Below, in pieces: positions 51,118 through 60,562 of a DNA stretch of 64,000 bases (positions are counted from its first letter, which is position 1; each line of letters begins with the position of its first letter). Both the position numbers and the translations under genes were made by a program. Under the pieces are notes generated by a model. The model was not told the DNA's origin. It ran no database searches and saw only the letters and a program-made list of their open reading frames with translations. The stretch covers positions 22,425,252 to 22,489,251 of the forward strand of contig NC_054534.1 in the NCBI RefSeq assembly GCF_017654505.1, given 5' to 3'. The DNA comes from Polyodon spathula (taxonomy: Eukaryota; Chordata; Actinopteri; Acipenseriformes; Polyodontidae).

Positions 51118-52264
51118 AATTTGAACAATGATTTAAGGTCATTTAAAATCCACGACTAAATGTTGAATGTTATAATATCTTAGTTTATTTGACCATCTAA
51201 ACTGCTGATGGTTGGTGGACTTGAAGACCTACAAACATGTGTTTTATATGTTTAACACTGATGGCCCTTGCAACTCAAGTCTACACCTGCCCAGCTACTG
51301 TACATTCATCTTTGTTTTCCAAGAGGAAATGCTTAAAATTCTACCGGCATTAATGGACATTTAATCACACAGCAGACTGTAACACTTACTTGTAACATAC
51401 AACTGTGAGTTGACCTTTGCTGTTTAGCCTAGAGATGCAATAAAGTATCCACTCTCGCAATAAATAGAATAAAACCATTCCCAAGTTGACTACAAGTAGT
51501 TTGTTAGACCATTTACTGCTTTATCTTTAAACCTAACCCTTCTATCAAACCATGAATGTCTGTTCTACTGAGCATTGCTTTCATGTCTGTTTCCCTTTAC
51601 TAATGTGTTTTCAATTACTTTTTCACCCAGACAGTTTGTCAAATAGTTTCTCAAGCTTTTTAACCTGGTATCGTTCTTCAAAATGTGTATCAAATATAAT
51701 CGGAAATAACTAGTTTTGTTATTTTCTAACTGTGAGAAATTTGATCTATTTCTGATAACTAAAAACCTGTTACAACCAAGGCCTTGTGGGCCCATCCCAT
51801 ATATGTAATTAAATATATAAACTATTAATATGATTAGATTTGGCCATATTGTATCATGGCTCCCCATTTTCAGACAATTCTTGGTAAATGGCATCACAGT
51901 CCTACCGTTTTCAGCTCACTACAGCCAAACCGTGTTCAAAACAAATATCGAGGTTTAGATATAGTCACACTTCACTACTAGTCATACTGTACAGTACACC
52001 ACAAATTAAACGATCACATTCAACAACCATGGCCATGCTCAGGTCCAGGAACCACAAACTAAGGTTAAAAGTAACCAAAAATATCTCAATCGATTTGTAC
52101 AACCTTTTTTTTTTTTTTTTTTAAGCACCAAGTTTAAGTAGGTGCAACAGCATATTCTTCCTCCAGTATCATGTATTCTTTCTGGATATGGTTTAGTAAT
52201 CAGTATAGAATAAGAGTGAAATATTTACTATGCTTCTGATCGGTGCTTGCTCATACTTGTACAG
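49451..52264. other. Unrecognised sequence with simple repeats
   Basis: (CA)n at about 50253-50281 and (AT)n at 51062-51114. The 50340-50600 part has several GCGGA/TCCGC motifs. No coding feature was supported. Confidence 0.45.
51062..51114. repeat. (AT)n microsatellite
   Basis: About 26 TA units. Confidence 0.96.
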
Positions 52265-52435
52265 AAAGTGGGAGATTCAATCAGGAGTCCCAGCAAGAGC
52301 ATGTTAGTTGGTCCAGACAGACAAGTGATTGATCTTATTGGAGTTGTGCCACAGATTGCGGAAATGGTGCCTGCTTTACAGACGCTGAGGTCAGACACGG
52401 TCTGCAGGAGGTCTGCTTGCAGTCATTGTGAATGA
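52265..52435 (+). CDS. Candidate host exon, weak
   Basis: A pyrimidine-leaning stretch ending CATACTTGTACAG (acceptor at 52264) is followed by an open frame reading KVGDSIRSPSKSML, VGPDRQVIDLIGVV and PQIAEMVPALQTLR. It either splices at CTGAG|GTCAGA (exon 52265-52389, 125 bp) or continues to a stop at 52433-52435, with AATAAA signals at 52450-52455 and 52509-52514 as in a terminal exon. The peptide composition looks protein-like and unlike the surrounding transposons, but I do not recognise the protein. It is isolated: no neighbouring exon was identified. A chance open frame or a gene fragment cannot be excluded. Confidence 0.28.
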   Translation, partial: KVGDSIRSPSKSMLVGPDRQVIDLIGVVPQIAEMVPALQTLRSDTVCRRSACSHCE

Positions 52436-52607
52436 AAAAGTTATTGAGGAATAAAGGTCAAGGGATTTGAAGACTTCATTTCAGATCAGTTTCCAGAAAG
52501 GTTTAGTCAATAAACCTCTTCAAACAAAACAATGTGTGACAGTTAAATGCTGAAAGGAATCTAATCCAACCACAACACAGAACGATAGGTTACAGGTGTA
52601 AACCCAG

Positions 52608-52742
52608 TTCCCTTAAAGAGATGATGACCAGCAACACCATACTTTTGGGATATGCCTCCTTGTCAAGCATTTTATATCAAAGCTGCTGTGAGATCCCTCC
52701 GTGGAGTGATGTCCTCGCTCCCACCTACCGAGGCAGTAAATA
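52608..52742. repeat. DIRS left inverted terminal repeat
   Basis: Starts TTCCCTTAAAGAGATGATGA and ends near CTACCGAGGCAGTAAATAA. Reverse complement of 57385-57535 with indels. Confidence 0.85.
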
Positions 52743-52826
52743 ATCACTGCGTGAAGACATCATCCTCTTTTGCCTCGAACCCACGAGTGCAAGTGATGTG
52801 ACTTCATAAGGTTGGTGGTCATCTTC

Positions 52827-52868
52827 CCTTTCAATTCGAAGATGACCACCAACACCATACTTTTGGGA
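52827..52868. repeat. DIRS internal repeat of the terminus
   Basis: CTTCCCTTTCAATTCGAAG followed by GATGACCACCAACACCATAC repeats the outermost part of the terminal repeats just inside the left one. This fits the internal complementary region used in DIRS replication models. Confidence 0.7.
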
Positions 52869-52940
52869 AAGTATACCAATGCCATCACGAGGGAGAATGA
52901 GCATATGAGAGACATCTCGCTACCGCCAACTTGTGCCTGT

Positions 52941-53545
52941 TTAAGGCATAGAGGAATCTATGACATTAAGTTGGTAGAACCTGGTGAATGTATGCAGAGT
53001 AGCCCAGCTAGCCGCAGTAGAAATATCAGTCAATGAAGCACCTCTAAAGAGAGCCCATGATGTAGCCACACCTCTGGTAGAGTGCGCGGCCACCCTCCCA
53101 GTTGGGGGTAGGCCAGTATTAGTATACAGTCGAGACTGTATCCACAATCCAGTGGGACAGCCACTGCTTAGAGAGGGCTTGGCCTTGGGTCTTTTCAGCA
53201 TGACAGATGAAGAACTGGTCAGACTGACGCAGCGCTCTCATTCTATCCACATAACCTCTAAATGCCCAAGTGGGGCAGAGGGAATTTAATCTCCTATCCG
53301 TCTTCTCTGCAAAGGGAGGGAGATGGAAAACCTCTACTTCTACTGATTGATTCAAGTGAAAAGTTGTAATCACCTTAGGAAGGAAAGCAGGGTTCGTACA
53401 CAACGATACCCTGTTTCCATTGTCCCAAATACGCATACAGGAACTGTGCACTGACAGTGCCTGTAGCTCACTGACCCGCTTAGCGGAGGTGATAGCTACC
53501 AGAAAGATTTTCTTCATAGGGAGTGTGAGGCGAGAGTGTATTAAA
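52941..53545 (-). pseudogene. DIRS tyrosine recombinase, C-terminal part, frameshifted
   Basis: Tyrosine recombinases integrate DIRS circles without making target duplications. Seen on the minus strand: FLVAITSAKRVSELQAL with the first catalytic Arg (about 53470-53500), then FLPKVITTFHLNQSVE, LCPTWAFRGYV, ALSKQWLSHWIVDTV; then, in another frame, VAAHSTRGVATSWALFRGAS (the His-x-x-Arg box) and FTRFYQL with the nucleophile Tyr near 52980. All four R-H-R-Y residues are present, but an indel near 53130 puts the last two in a different frame. The N-terminal half is missing at the Gypsy insertion boundary near 53550. Confidence 0.85.
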
Positions 53546-53550
53546 TGGAA

Positions 53551-53964
53551 TGTCCAGACAGTAATTTATGTGTACAGAAATAAAATAATTTATTTTTATT
53601 ATCTAAACAAAATAATTAAATAACAAAAGAAAACAAAATGGTGTGAGGGAAGGAGTGCAGGGGTGAAATCCAAAACAAACCGTGATGATTCGTCTTTAAT
53701 CGTCTTCGTGGTGAACCATACATAAACAAAAAAAGACAAAAGAAATGTTAGTGTTTTTTTTTTTTTGTTTTTAAAAATCCCGCTGCACCAAACCAGTCTC
53801 TCCCTCCACCTGTTACTCCTCCTATTTTACTTTCGGACCAACCCCGAACACAGTAGTACGTTCCCTTTAGTATGTAATGTCCCGCCTCTGTAGTCAGTGG
53901 AACACCAATCCCCAACTGACACGTGTCCTTATCCTTCACTTGACTCCAGTGGCTGGAATTTACA
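53551..53964 (-). repeat. Gypsy 3' LTR
   Basis: 414 bp with TG...CA ends: the plus strand starts TGTCCAGACAG and ends GGAATTTACA. On the minus strand a purine-rich GAGGGGCGGAAG lies just upstream of the LTR start, as a polypurine tract would. An AATAAAATAATTT-type signal lies near 53580. Confidence 0.75.
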
Positions 53965-55489
53965 TACTCGTACTTCCGCCCCTCACCAAGGTGCCGCCCC
54001 TCAAAAGATGACTTTTGCCATGGTCACGAGATCTTGGTAAGGGAAGTCCCGAGTTGGTTTGATGCCATCTACTGTCGGGAGGCTGAATCACAGACCGAAA
54101 TCCCTTTGACTCATCACATATCCCACCCCTCAGAGTGGAGCCGAAGGAACACTCGGAAACCTCTAACCCTTCCCTTTTTCCTCCCTCCCGGGAAAAAAAA
54201 TCAGCATTTTGATGTAACTTACCCGCACGATACCTTATTTGAAAGGCGAAGGGTTGGAGCGCCAGGTACCACCGCGTAATCCTAGCGTTTGAATCCTTCA
54301 TCGTGTCTAACCACTTTAAAGAAGTGTGATCTGTGATGAGTACAAAAGGTCGTCCCGGAAGATAATATTTTAAAGATTCCACTGCCCATTTCACTGCCAG
54401 GCATTCTTTCTCCACTACCGAATACCTCTGTTCTCTGGGCAGTAACTTCCGACTGATGTATAGTATCGGGTGTTCTATACCATCTCTCTCCTGGGACAGA
54501 ACCGCCCCCAGACCAGTCTGCGATGCATCTGTCTGCAGGACGAACTCTCGGCTGAAATCCGGGCTTATTAATGCTGGGGCCTGACTCAAATTAGTTTTAA
54601 TAGATTCAAAGGCTGTCTGACACTTTGCACTCCACTTAATTTTATTTGGAGCGTTCTTTTTAGTGAGATCAGTGAGAGGGGCGGCTATAGTGGAAAAGTG
54701 TGGAATAAAGCGGCGGTAATAACCAGCCAACCCTAACAGTGATCTCACCTGGGTTTTCGTGGTAGGTACCGGTGAATCCAACAAAGCCTGGACTTTTGAA
54801 ACCAACGGTTTCACTCTACCCTTACCCATTATGAAACCTAAATATTTAGTTTCTTCTTTTCCAATAGCGCACTTTGCCATGTTCGCTGTGAGCCCCGCCC
54901 TCCTCAGGGACTGTAAGACGGCTTCTAATCTAGTCAAATGTTCTCTCCAGGAAGAACTATAGATGACTACATCATCGATATACGCAGCTGCATACTCTCG
55001 ATGAGGTTGTAAAACCTTGTCCATTAGTCTCTGAAAAGTAGCAGGCGCTCCATGAAGTCCGAACGGCATAGTACAAAATTGAAAAAGACCCTCTGGGATT
55101 GAAAATGCCGTTTTCTCACGAGAGGCTTTCGTTAATGGAATTTGCCAATATCCTTTTGTCAGATCCAGAGTTGAAATAAACCGAGCTCGCCCCAGTTTGT
55201 CTAAGAGTTCATCTACTCGAGGCATGGGATATGCATCAAACTTGGAGATAGCATTCACCCTCCTAAAATCGATACATAATCGTAGTGACCCATCTGGCTT
55301 GTCTATTGGTACTATTGGGCTACACCACTCACTTCGGGAAGGTTCAATTACCCCAAGTTTCAACATACACTCCACCTCCCTTCGAACAGAATCTCTCCGA
55401 CTCTCTGGAATGCGATACGGTCTCTGTCTAACTCTCAGACCTGGCGGAGTGATAATAGCATGTTCGTTCAAATGCGTTCTTCCAGGCAT
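53960..55489 (-). CDS. Gypsy pol fragment: reverse transcriptase and RNase H
   Basis: An open frame of 509 codons without a stop. RT converts element RNA to DNA; RNase H removes the RNA. Visible RT motifs: CSPIVPIDKPDGSLRLC near residue 56, STLDLTKGYWQIPL with the first catalytic Asp near 109, FGLHGAPATFQRLMD, and YIDD at about 170-173. The RNase H part has FVLQTDASQTGLGA (Asp near 321), EKECLAVKWA (Glu near 362), LITDHTSLKWL (Asp near 387) and HQNADFFSR (Asp near 430), so the catalytic set is complete. The first Met is not the natural start: protease and gag are absent upstream. After RNase H there are only about 75 residues of unrelated sequence and no HHCC/DDE integrase, so the frame has lost integrase by deletion and runs to a stop at the LTR edge. 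It is recent enough to have kept an open frame. Confidence 0.92.
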   Translation of the reverse strand: MPGRTHLNEHAIITPPGLRVRQRPYRIPESRRDSVRREVECMLKLGVIEPSRSEWCSPIVPIDKPDGSLRLCIDFRRVNAISKFDAYPMPRVDELLDKLGRARFISTLDLTKGYWQIPLTKASREKTAFSIPEGLFQFCTMPFGLHGAPATFQRLMDKVLQPHREYAAAYIDDVVIYSSSWREHLTRLEAVLQSLRRAGLTANMAKCAIGKEETKYLGFIMGKGRVKPLVSKVQALLDSPVPTTKTQVRSLLGLAGYYRRFIPHFSTIAAPLTDLTKKNAPNKIKWSAKCQTAFESIKTNLSQAPALISPDFSREFVLQTDASQTGLGAVLSQERDGIEHPILYISRKLLPREQRYSVVEKECLAVKWAVESLKYYLPGRPFVLITDHTSLKWLDTMKDSNARITRWYLALQPFAFQIRYRAGKLHQNADFFSREGGKREGLEVSECSFGSTLRGGICDESKGFRSVIQPPDSRWHQTNSGLPLPRSRDHGKSHLLRGGTLVRGGSTSM

Positions 55490-55493
55490 TCTT

Positions 55494-56545
55494 CAGTGTA
55501 CTGACGACTGCGTCTGAGAGTCCTAAGGCGGACAGACAGTCCTGTTCAGGGGCCAGACCCACAGTTGGAGTCTGCCCGGCTCTGGGTGCTAGAGGGTGCC
55601 TTTCACCTGACTGAAGAGATCCGTGCATAGCAGGATCTCCCAGGGCTGGCCCTGAAGCAGCTGGCAGAGGCTGAAAAACCAGATTCTCCTGGGCCATCTG
55701 GGGGCCACCAGGAGAGATTTCACCTTGTCTCTCCCAACCCTCTCCAGGAAGGCAAGGAACAGCGGTACCGGCGGGAAAGTGTACAAAAGCACCTCGGGCC
55801 ACTCTTCAGCTAGGGCGTCAATGCCTAGTGGACAATGGGTCATCTCTGCCATGGCAAAGAGATCGACTTGGGCTTGCCCAAAGCGTTCCCAAATGCACTG
55901 CACCACCTGACGGTTGACATTGAGAGGAGGTCTGCTGCCCAGTTCACCACTCCCAGCAGATGAATAGCCCAGAGGGACAGGAAGTGGACCAGTGCCCAGA
56001 TCAACAGCCAAAAGGCTATGTGGTGTAACCCCAGGGACCGAAGCCCTCCCTGGTGGTTCACATATGCAACTACTGACATATTGTCCGTGCGGACAAGGAC
56101 ATGTCTGTCCTGGAGCACAGGGAGGAAATGTTGAAGCATGTGGTGGACTGCTGTCAGCTCTAGCGCAGTTATGTGCAGGGATGCCCAGTGGCCTGACCAG
56201 GGTCCGCGGACTCCTCTGCCTGCCCAGACCTCCCCCCCCAACCGGAGTTGGACGCGTCTGTCGTCACCACTTGATGATTGTGTATCACTCCCATTCTTAT
56301 GCTTTCGCTCAGGTGTGAGGGTTTCCTCCACCAGCGTAGGGCTTCCCAGCATAGGCGAGAAATCATCGGCCGATGGTGTCTGTCGTGCTTGCGTGGGCCA
56401 CTGCTCCTTCCTGGGACTGGGAACAAATCAACCAGTCATCCCGGTAGTTCCTCACCATGATTCCTTGCAGCCTCATACAGGATCCTGGGACAGGCCTCCT
56501 GCTGGGGGCGCTCGCAGTAAGGCTGCTATGTGGAAATTGTGCTAG
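55494..56545 (-). pseudogene. DIRS RT/RNase H region, broken
   Basis: Minus-strand motifs in order: RNYRDDWLICSQS (RT catalytic motif, plus-strand 56427-56452), VRGPWSGHWASLHITALELT, HVLVRTDNMSVVAYVNHQGG (RNase H-type core of DIRS), then after a frameshift near 55920 QVVQCIWERFGQAQVDLFAM, LYTFPPVPLFLAFLERV, and finally LSALGLSDAVVSTLKNA at the Gypsy boundary. Most of the RT upstream of YRDD is missing. The motif RDD replaces the usual L-D-D spelling, and at least two frameshifts are present. Confidence 0.82.
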
Positions 56546-56952
56546 CCCTCTAGCTCTGACCCTTCCAAGGAGGCAAGATAGACCATGCTCTTGGACACAA
56601 TGGGCACTGAGGGTGATTTAACCTCCAGAAAGTACGGGAACACTGGTAAATGCTGGGGGTTGAAGTCTGTGCTGGTCTGAACACAGACCTGTGCTGTTCG
56701 AACACTGCCTTCCAGGGAACGTGGAAGAAGTTGGAGGCTCGCTCCATAAGCGCCGGAGTTGAGCTTGAGTGCATTTGAATTTCTCTGAGTCTGTCTGAGG
56801 CAAGCTGAAATGTCCACTGGTAAGGCCAGGGCATGCTCCGGAGCTGGGACAGACTCAGGGGTATGGGCCTGCTGCTTGGCTAAGTAGTCAAGTATTTGGG
56901 CCATCTGGCCCTTTAATTCTGAAATGTCTTTGGCGTGGTCTACCTTTCTCAT
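56546..56952 (-). pseudogene. DIRS gag-like region
   Basis: Minus-strand open frame of about 136 codons beginning MRKVDHAKDISELKGQMAQI, with LALPVDISACLRQTQ and SVRTAQVCVQTSTDFNP. Its position directly upstream of the RT remnant and inside the terminal repeat fits a DIRS gag-like ORF. Sequence similarity alone would not prove it. Confidence 0.5.
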
Positions 56953-57384
56953 CCACTTTCTGCCCCTTGAGGGTGATCTTGAGCAGCTGCGAGCCGGACG
57001 GGTTGGATCCTGCGTGCAGGGTATGCTCTGCGTGGGGCTTACAATTTAAATTGTAAATACAGTATAATCGTAAATCTCGAAAAACTACTCACTTCTAAAT
57101 CTTTTGTAGTCATTTTTGTATTACTTTAGTATAAATACATGTTAATTTGGATTCATATGTTGTTTTTTTCTGACTTTATGTGAACGAAAAGACACACATT
57201 TGCCCGTTTTCCCATTGGAAATAGTGATATTTTGAAATATCACTGTCCTGGTCACAAAAGCAAAGTTTGTGGGGCATTATAAATTATTATAAAATAGCCA
57301 TTTTCTATACTTTTGAGGCATAAGCAATTAGGAAATAACACTTACTACCCAGGAACAAAAATAAATAAATAAATTGTCACACGG
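56953..57384. other. Non-coding part of the DIRS element
   Basis: AT-rich stretch between the gag-like region and the right terminal repeat. It includes a 22-bp palindrome (57223-57244) and resembles a dispersed fish repeat by its TTTTCTATACTTTTGAGGC block. It may be DIRS leader or a separate nested repeat. Confidence 0.45.
57223..57244. repeat. 22-bp palindrome
   Basis: AGTGATATTT-TG-AAATATCACT, arms of 10 bp perfect with a two-base centre. Confidence 0.9.
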
Positions 57385-57535
57385 TGCTATTTATTACCTC
57401 GGTAGGTGGGACCAAGTACCTCACTCCATGGAGGGGCCTATTGGCAGCTTTGATATAAAATGTTCAATGAATACCTGACAAGCAGACATATCCTAAAAGT
57501 ATGGTGTTGGTGGTCATCTTCAAATTGAAAGGGAA
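57385..57535. repeat. DIRS right inverted terminal repeat
   Basis: Starts CTACCGAGG in inverted form and ends ATTGAAAGGGAA. Pairs with 52608-52742. Confidence 0.85.
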
Positions 57536-58581
57536 TCATAATTGAAAAATGAAAATAAAAGCCAAGTTATTTTCTTTCAGGCCACTGCTATTAAAAACAC
57601 AGACTTCCTGTTTTTCTTGGTTGAGAGAACTGGACTCCACAGGCAATTTTCCATTCAGGAAAGAGAGCATGGGCTGTTTGTTTCGCCATTTGATTCTTAA
57701 ATTGCTTAAAGGAATAATAGACTTGTGGACAGATTTATGCCTGCAATCTGTTAATGCTAATATTGCCCTGAAAATTAATTCAAACACTTTTCCTATTTTA
57801 AAGTAGGTGTCACTTATAGTATTGTTATGAACACTAAAAAGTACATTATGGGCATTTTGTTTTAATGTATTTATTTTAGCTTCACAAAGAAGACAGGTGC
57901 ACTGTGTGAAGTTCTTATTAAATCGTTTACTGTTGCATTAATATAATGGCATTTAGGCTTCTTCTGAGGTGTTCAAAGGCTTAAAAGGTGATTGTGTTTA
58001 GCCAGCACACTGAGCATCTGTAGGGAACATTAACTATATACTCCAACGAGAAAAAACAACAACACAGCTTTAAAAGTAACAATGTCATTGTATAATACTA
58101 TTTAACCTGCTCTGAAATCAGTATAATTTAAAGAGATTGAACAATGTAATCTGGAAAGACATTCTTGTATTTACCTTAAACCAAGCCTTATATTAGGTCT
58201 GTGAAATGTACATCTGATTAAAAAAAAAAAGCTACAATTAGACCTCTAACAAGTTTTCACCATGCTTTACTGCACTTTGCTGTGATAAGCAGTTTTCCTT
58301 GGGAAAACAGAGAAATACTCAGAATGTGTCTGTTTGTTTTCATGTTTTGTGTTGTTACGGTATATCAATTTTAACTTAAGTTTTGAATGTCTGACCATGG
58401 TCAGGTACCATTTAAAAAATATGTGCCCTTAAATGACCCTACATTAGTGTAATAATGAGATAAAACATAAGTACAGACATTCAGAACTGAGGGTGATATT
58501 ACCTTAATGAATGCTGACTTGTATAAAAACAGTGAAGCGTACACTTTATTGGATTATGTTTACACTTAAACTTTATCACAA

Positions 58582-58643
<62 letters not shown>

Positions 58644-59437
58644 ATACCCATAGGAGCAAATGGTATCTGTTTTGGACTCCATGCGACTGTGCTGTCACAT
58701 AAGCATTGCAATAAAAATTGCTGTCATACACTGTAGAAGGTCTTTTGTTGTCATTTGTTTTAGTCTCAAAAAGAAAACCAGCAAATGATTCTGAAACAAG
58801 AATTATTGAATAGCACCCAATACTTTGTAGAACAATTCTCAGAATTGCAATATTGTCCGGGTTATCAAAGGTACATTAAGAATGCAGTGATTTGTAGGTT
58901 GACGTGTTTTCCCTTTTCCTTTTTAATTAATCAAATCTCTTTCATTCGATCCTGTATAACACCTGTCTTCTTTATTGCCTCACATTAAACCACTGCTTCA
59001 TTATTTTTAGCTTCATGGGGACACTTGAGCAAAAAATAAATAAATACAGAATCTGATCTGAAAACTAAATAAAATAGCAGTCTTTAAAAAAAAAAAAAAG
59101 TACCTTTCAGCAAGACTATTACAAGTCCCACAGCAGAAGGAATTAATATTCACACTGATATTAAGTGCAGAGGTAGAAACTCCAGCTCTCCCAAGCTGAA
59201 TTAAATCTGATGAGGAATAGTTGATGTCTACAGAAATCCTGTGGGCGAGTACTTAAAACAAATGTACAGACATACAAAAAATGCCAGTTTTCTACAGGAT
59301 GTAGAACTGGTGAGCAAGCTCAAGGGTGGATTTGAGGCTGACAGGGGACAGTGTAGCGTGCAAGGAGGTAAGGGTCGGGGCTGTTAGTGATGCAATCTGA
59401 ACATGAAGACATGAGCCTGATATCTGCTCCTGCAAGG
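57536..59437. other. Unrecognised sequence
   Basis: AT-rich, with (AT)n at 58594-58641 and a poly-A run near 59086-59099. No gene seen. Confidence 0.45.
58594..58641. repeat. (AT)n microsatellite
   Basis: About 24 AT units. Confidence 0.96.
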
Positions 59438-59510
59438 GAGCCCGGCTCTTTTGTACAGCGGTATCAGCACTACGCTTCACAGTGGGAGGGCCCGGGTTCA
59501 CGTCCGACCT
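59438..59510 (+). repeat. tRNA-derived SINE head (putative)
   Basis: A 73-nt tRNA-like stretch with an A-box-like TGTACAGCGGTATCAGC (from 59452) and a B-box-like GGTTCACGTCC (59495-59505), as in RNA polymerase III promoters of tRNA-derived SINEs. Acceptor-stem pairing is not convincing, so it is not called as a tRNA gene. No poly-A tail is adjacent. Confidence 0.45.
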
Positions 59511-60562
59511 CCACCTGTAAGAAGCCCCTGCTTGTGGGAAACAAGGTTCACCACAATATTATAGATACACAGGCATGCTTTACATTACATCTGATGAGGT
59601 GCTCTACAATGCCATACAATTACCAATAAAATGTTCTGTAGTACTCTGTCATCCTCATATTGCATTCTCGTTTGAAGAAAGTACAAAAGCAAAGGCATTA
59701 AATAGTTTTAAATCCTAACTATGTCATAGGCCTACTGCTTTAACATGTGTAGTAGCTATCAGGTTTTGATAGCTACTACCAGCTCAAATATCTGGATAGC
59801 TTATTTGAAGAAGAGGAGTGAGACCCTGCGAATTCAGTTATGCACTACTGATCACCCAAACCACAGGGCACTTAAAAAGTGGTACAACCTTAAAAGGCTT
59901 CCAGAATAAAATTAATTTCATTAATTTGCTAGATTGAAACAGGGTCACACATTTCTCACAAGGCAACAGGCAAGTGGATTTAATAAGAGTGCCTCACAGT
60001 TTTATTCCCTATTCACAGTATTTTGCACTGCTCTTGCATATGTCAAACAAAAATATGCTACCTGACAGAAGGTGCATACACAGTTCAGATTATGTGGGCA
60101 AAACAGCCATCAGTAATAATGTGGTGGATTTATAACTTCTGTCACAGCATTTATTACCATGCTATTTCGTTTTTTTTATTTTTTGTTTTTGTTTTTTCGG
60201 ACAGTACACTGTAGATGCCAGCAGATTTGATCCTGTTATGAAACTAATTAAGTTAATGGAAAATACTCCTAGATTTGCACCTACTGCTGCAATATTTCCA
60301 TTACCAATTGTCACTTGGAGTATAAATTCAGTTGAAAGTAATGGCCACCCTCCGGTCTAAAATCTTCAGTTAAAGACATAAATTGCAAACTGTATGCTTC
60401 ACCAAACCTAGTTTCCTATCAAGCACATGCTAATCTTCCAGAGTACTGGAACAAACCCATTGGATAGTTTAAATACACGCTTTTGATCAAGTTTAAAAGT
60501 GTTTGGAGATCATATACACCAAACTGACTGATTGAAAAAGAAAATGAAAAAAAAGTAATGCA
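59511..60562. other. Unrecognised sequence before the LTR element
   Basis: No coding feature. A perfect 13-bp hairpin at 59749-59779 is listed separately. Confidence 0.45.
59749..59779. repeat. Perfect 13-bp hairpin
   Basis: GTAGTAGCTATCA-GGTTT-TGATAGCTACTAC, a perfect stem with a five-base loop. Confidence 0.88.

Larger units (their letters stand above)
53551..55493 (-). mobile_element. Gypsy (Ty3-type) element, truncated, nested in DIRS
   Basis: The 3' LTR (53551-53964) lies at the left and is followed on the right by a pol fragment on the minus strand. There is no 5' LTR, gag, protease or integrase: the sequence switches to DIRS at about 55490. It therefore inserted into, or was joined to, the DIRS element and lost its 5' half. 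Confidence 0.85.
52593..57535 (-). mobile_element. DIRS-type retrotransposon, interrupted by Gypsy
   Basis: DIRS elements have inverted terminal repeats, an internal complementary region, and gag, RT/RNase H and tyrosine recombinase genes. Here the right end (57385-57535) is the inverted copy of the left end (about 52608-52742), sharing ACCATACTTTT-GGATATG, TTTTATATCAAAGCTGC and CCCACCTACCGAGG blocks. A third short copy at 52827-52868 (GATGACCACCAACACCATAC) repeats the outer part of the terminal repeat, as an internal complementary region would. Minus-strand order from the right is gag-like, RT/RNase H, a nested Gypsy element, then tyrosine recombinase. Without the insertion the copy is about 3 kb and so internally deleted. 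Confidence 0.85.

Noticed and set aside
54034..55517. Plus-strand open frames over the Gypsy pol
   Set aside because: They are shadows of the minus-strand RT/RNase H frame.
59438..59510. tRNA gene
   Set aside because: A- and B-box-like motifs are present, but the acceptor stem does not pair well and the intervening sequence does not fold as a clean cloverleaf. A SINE head is likelier.
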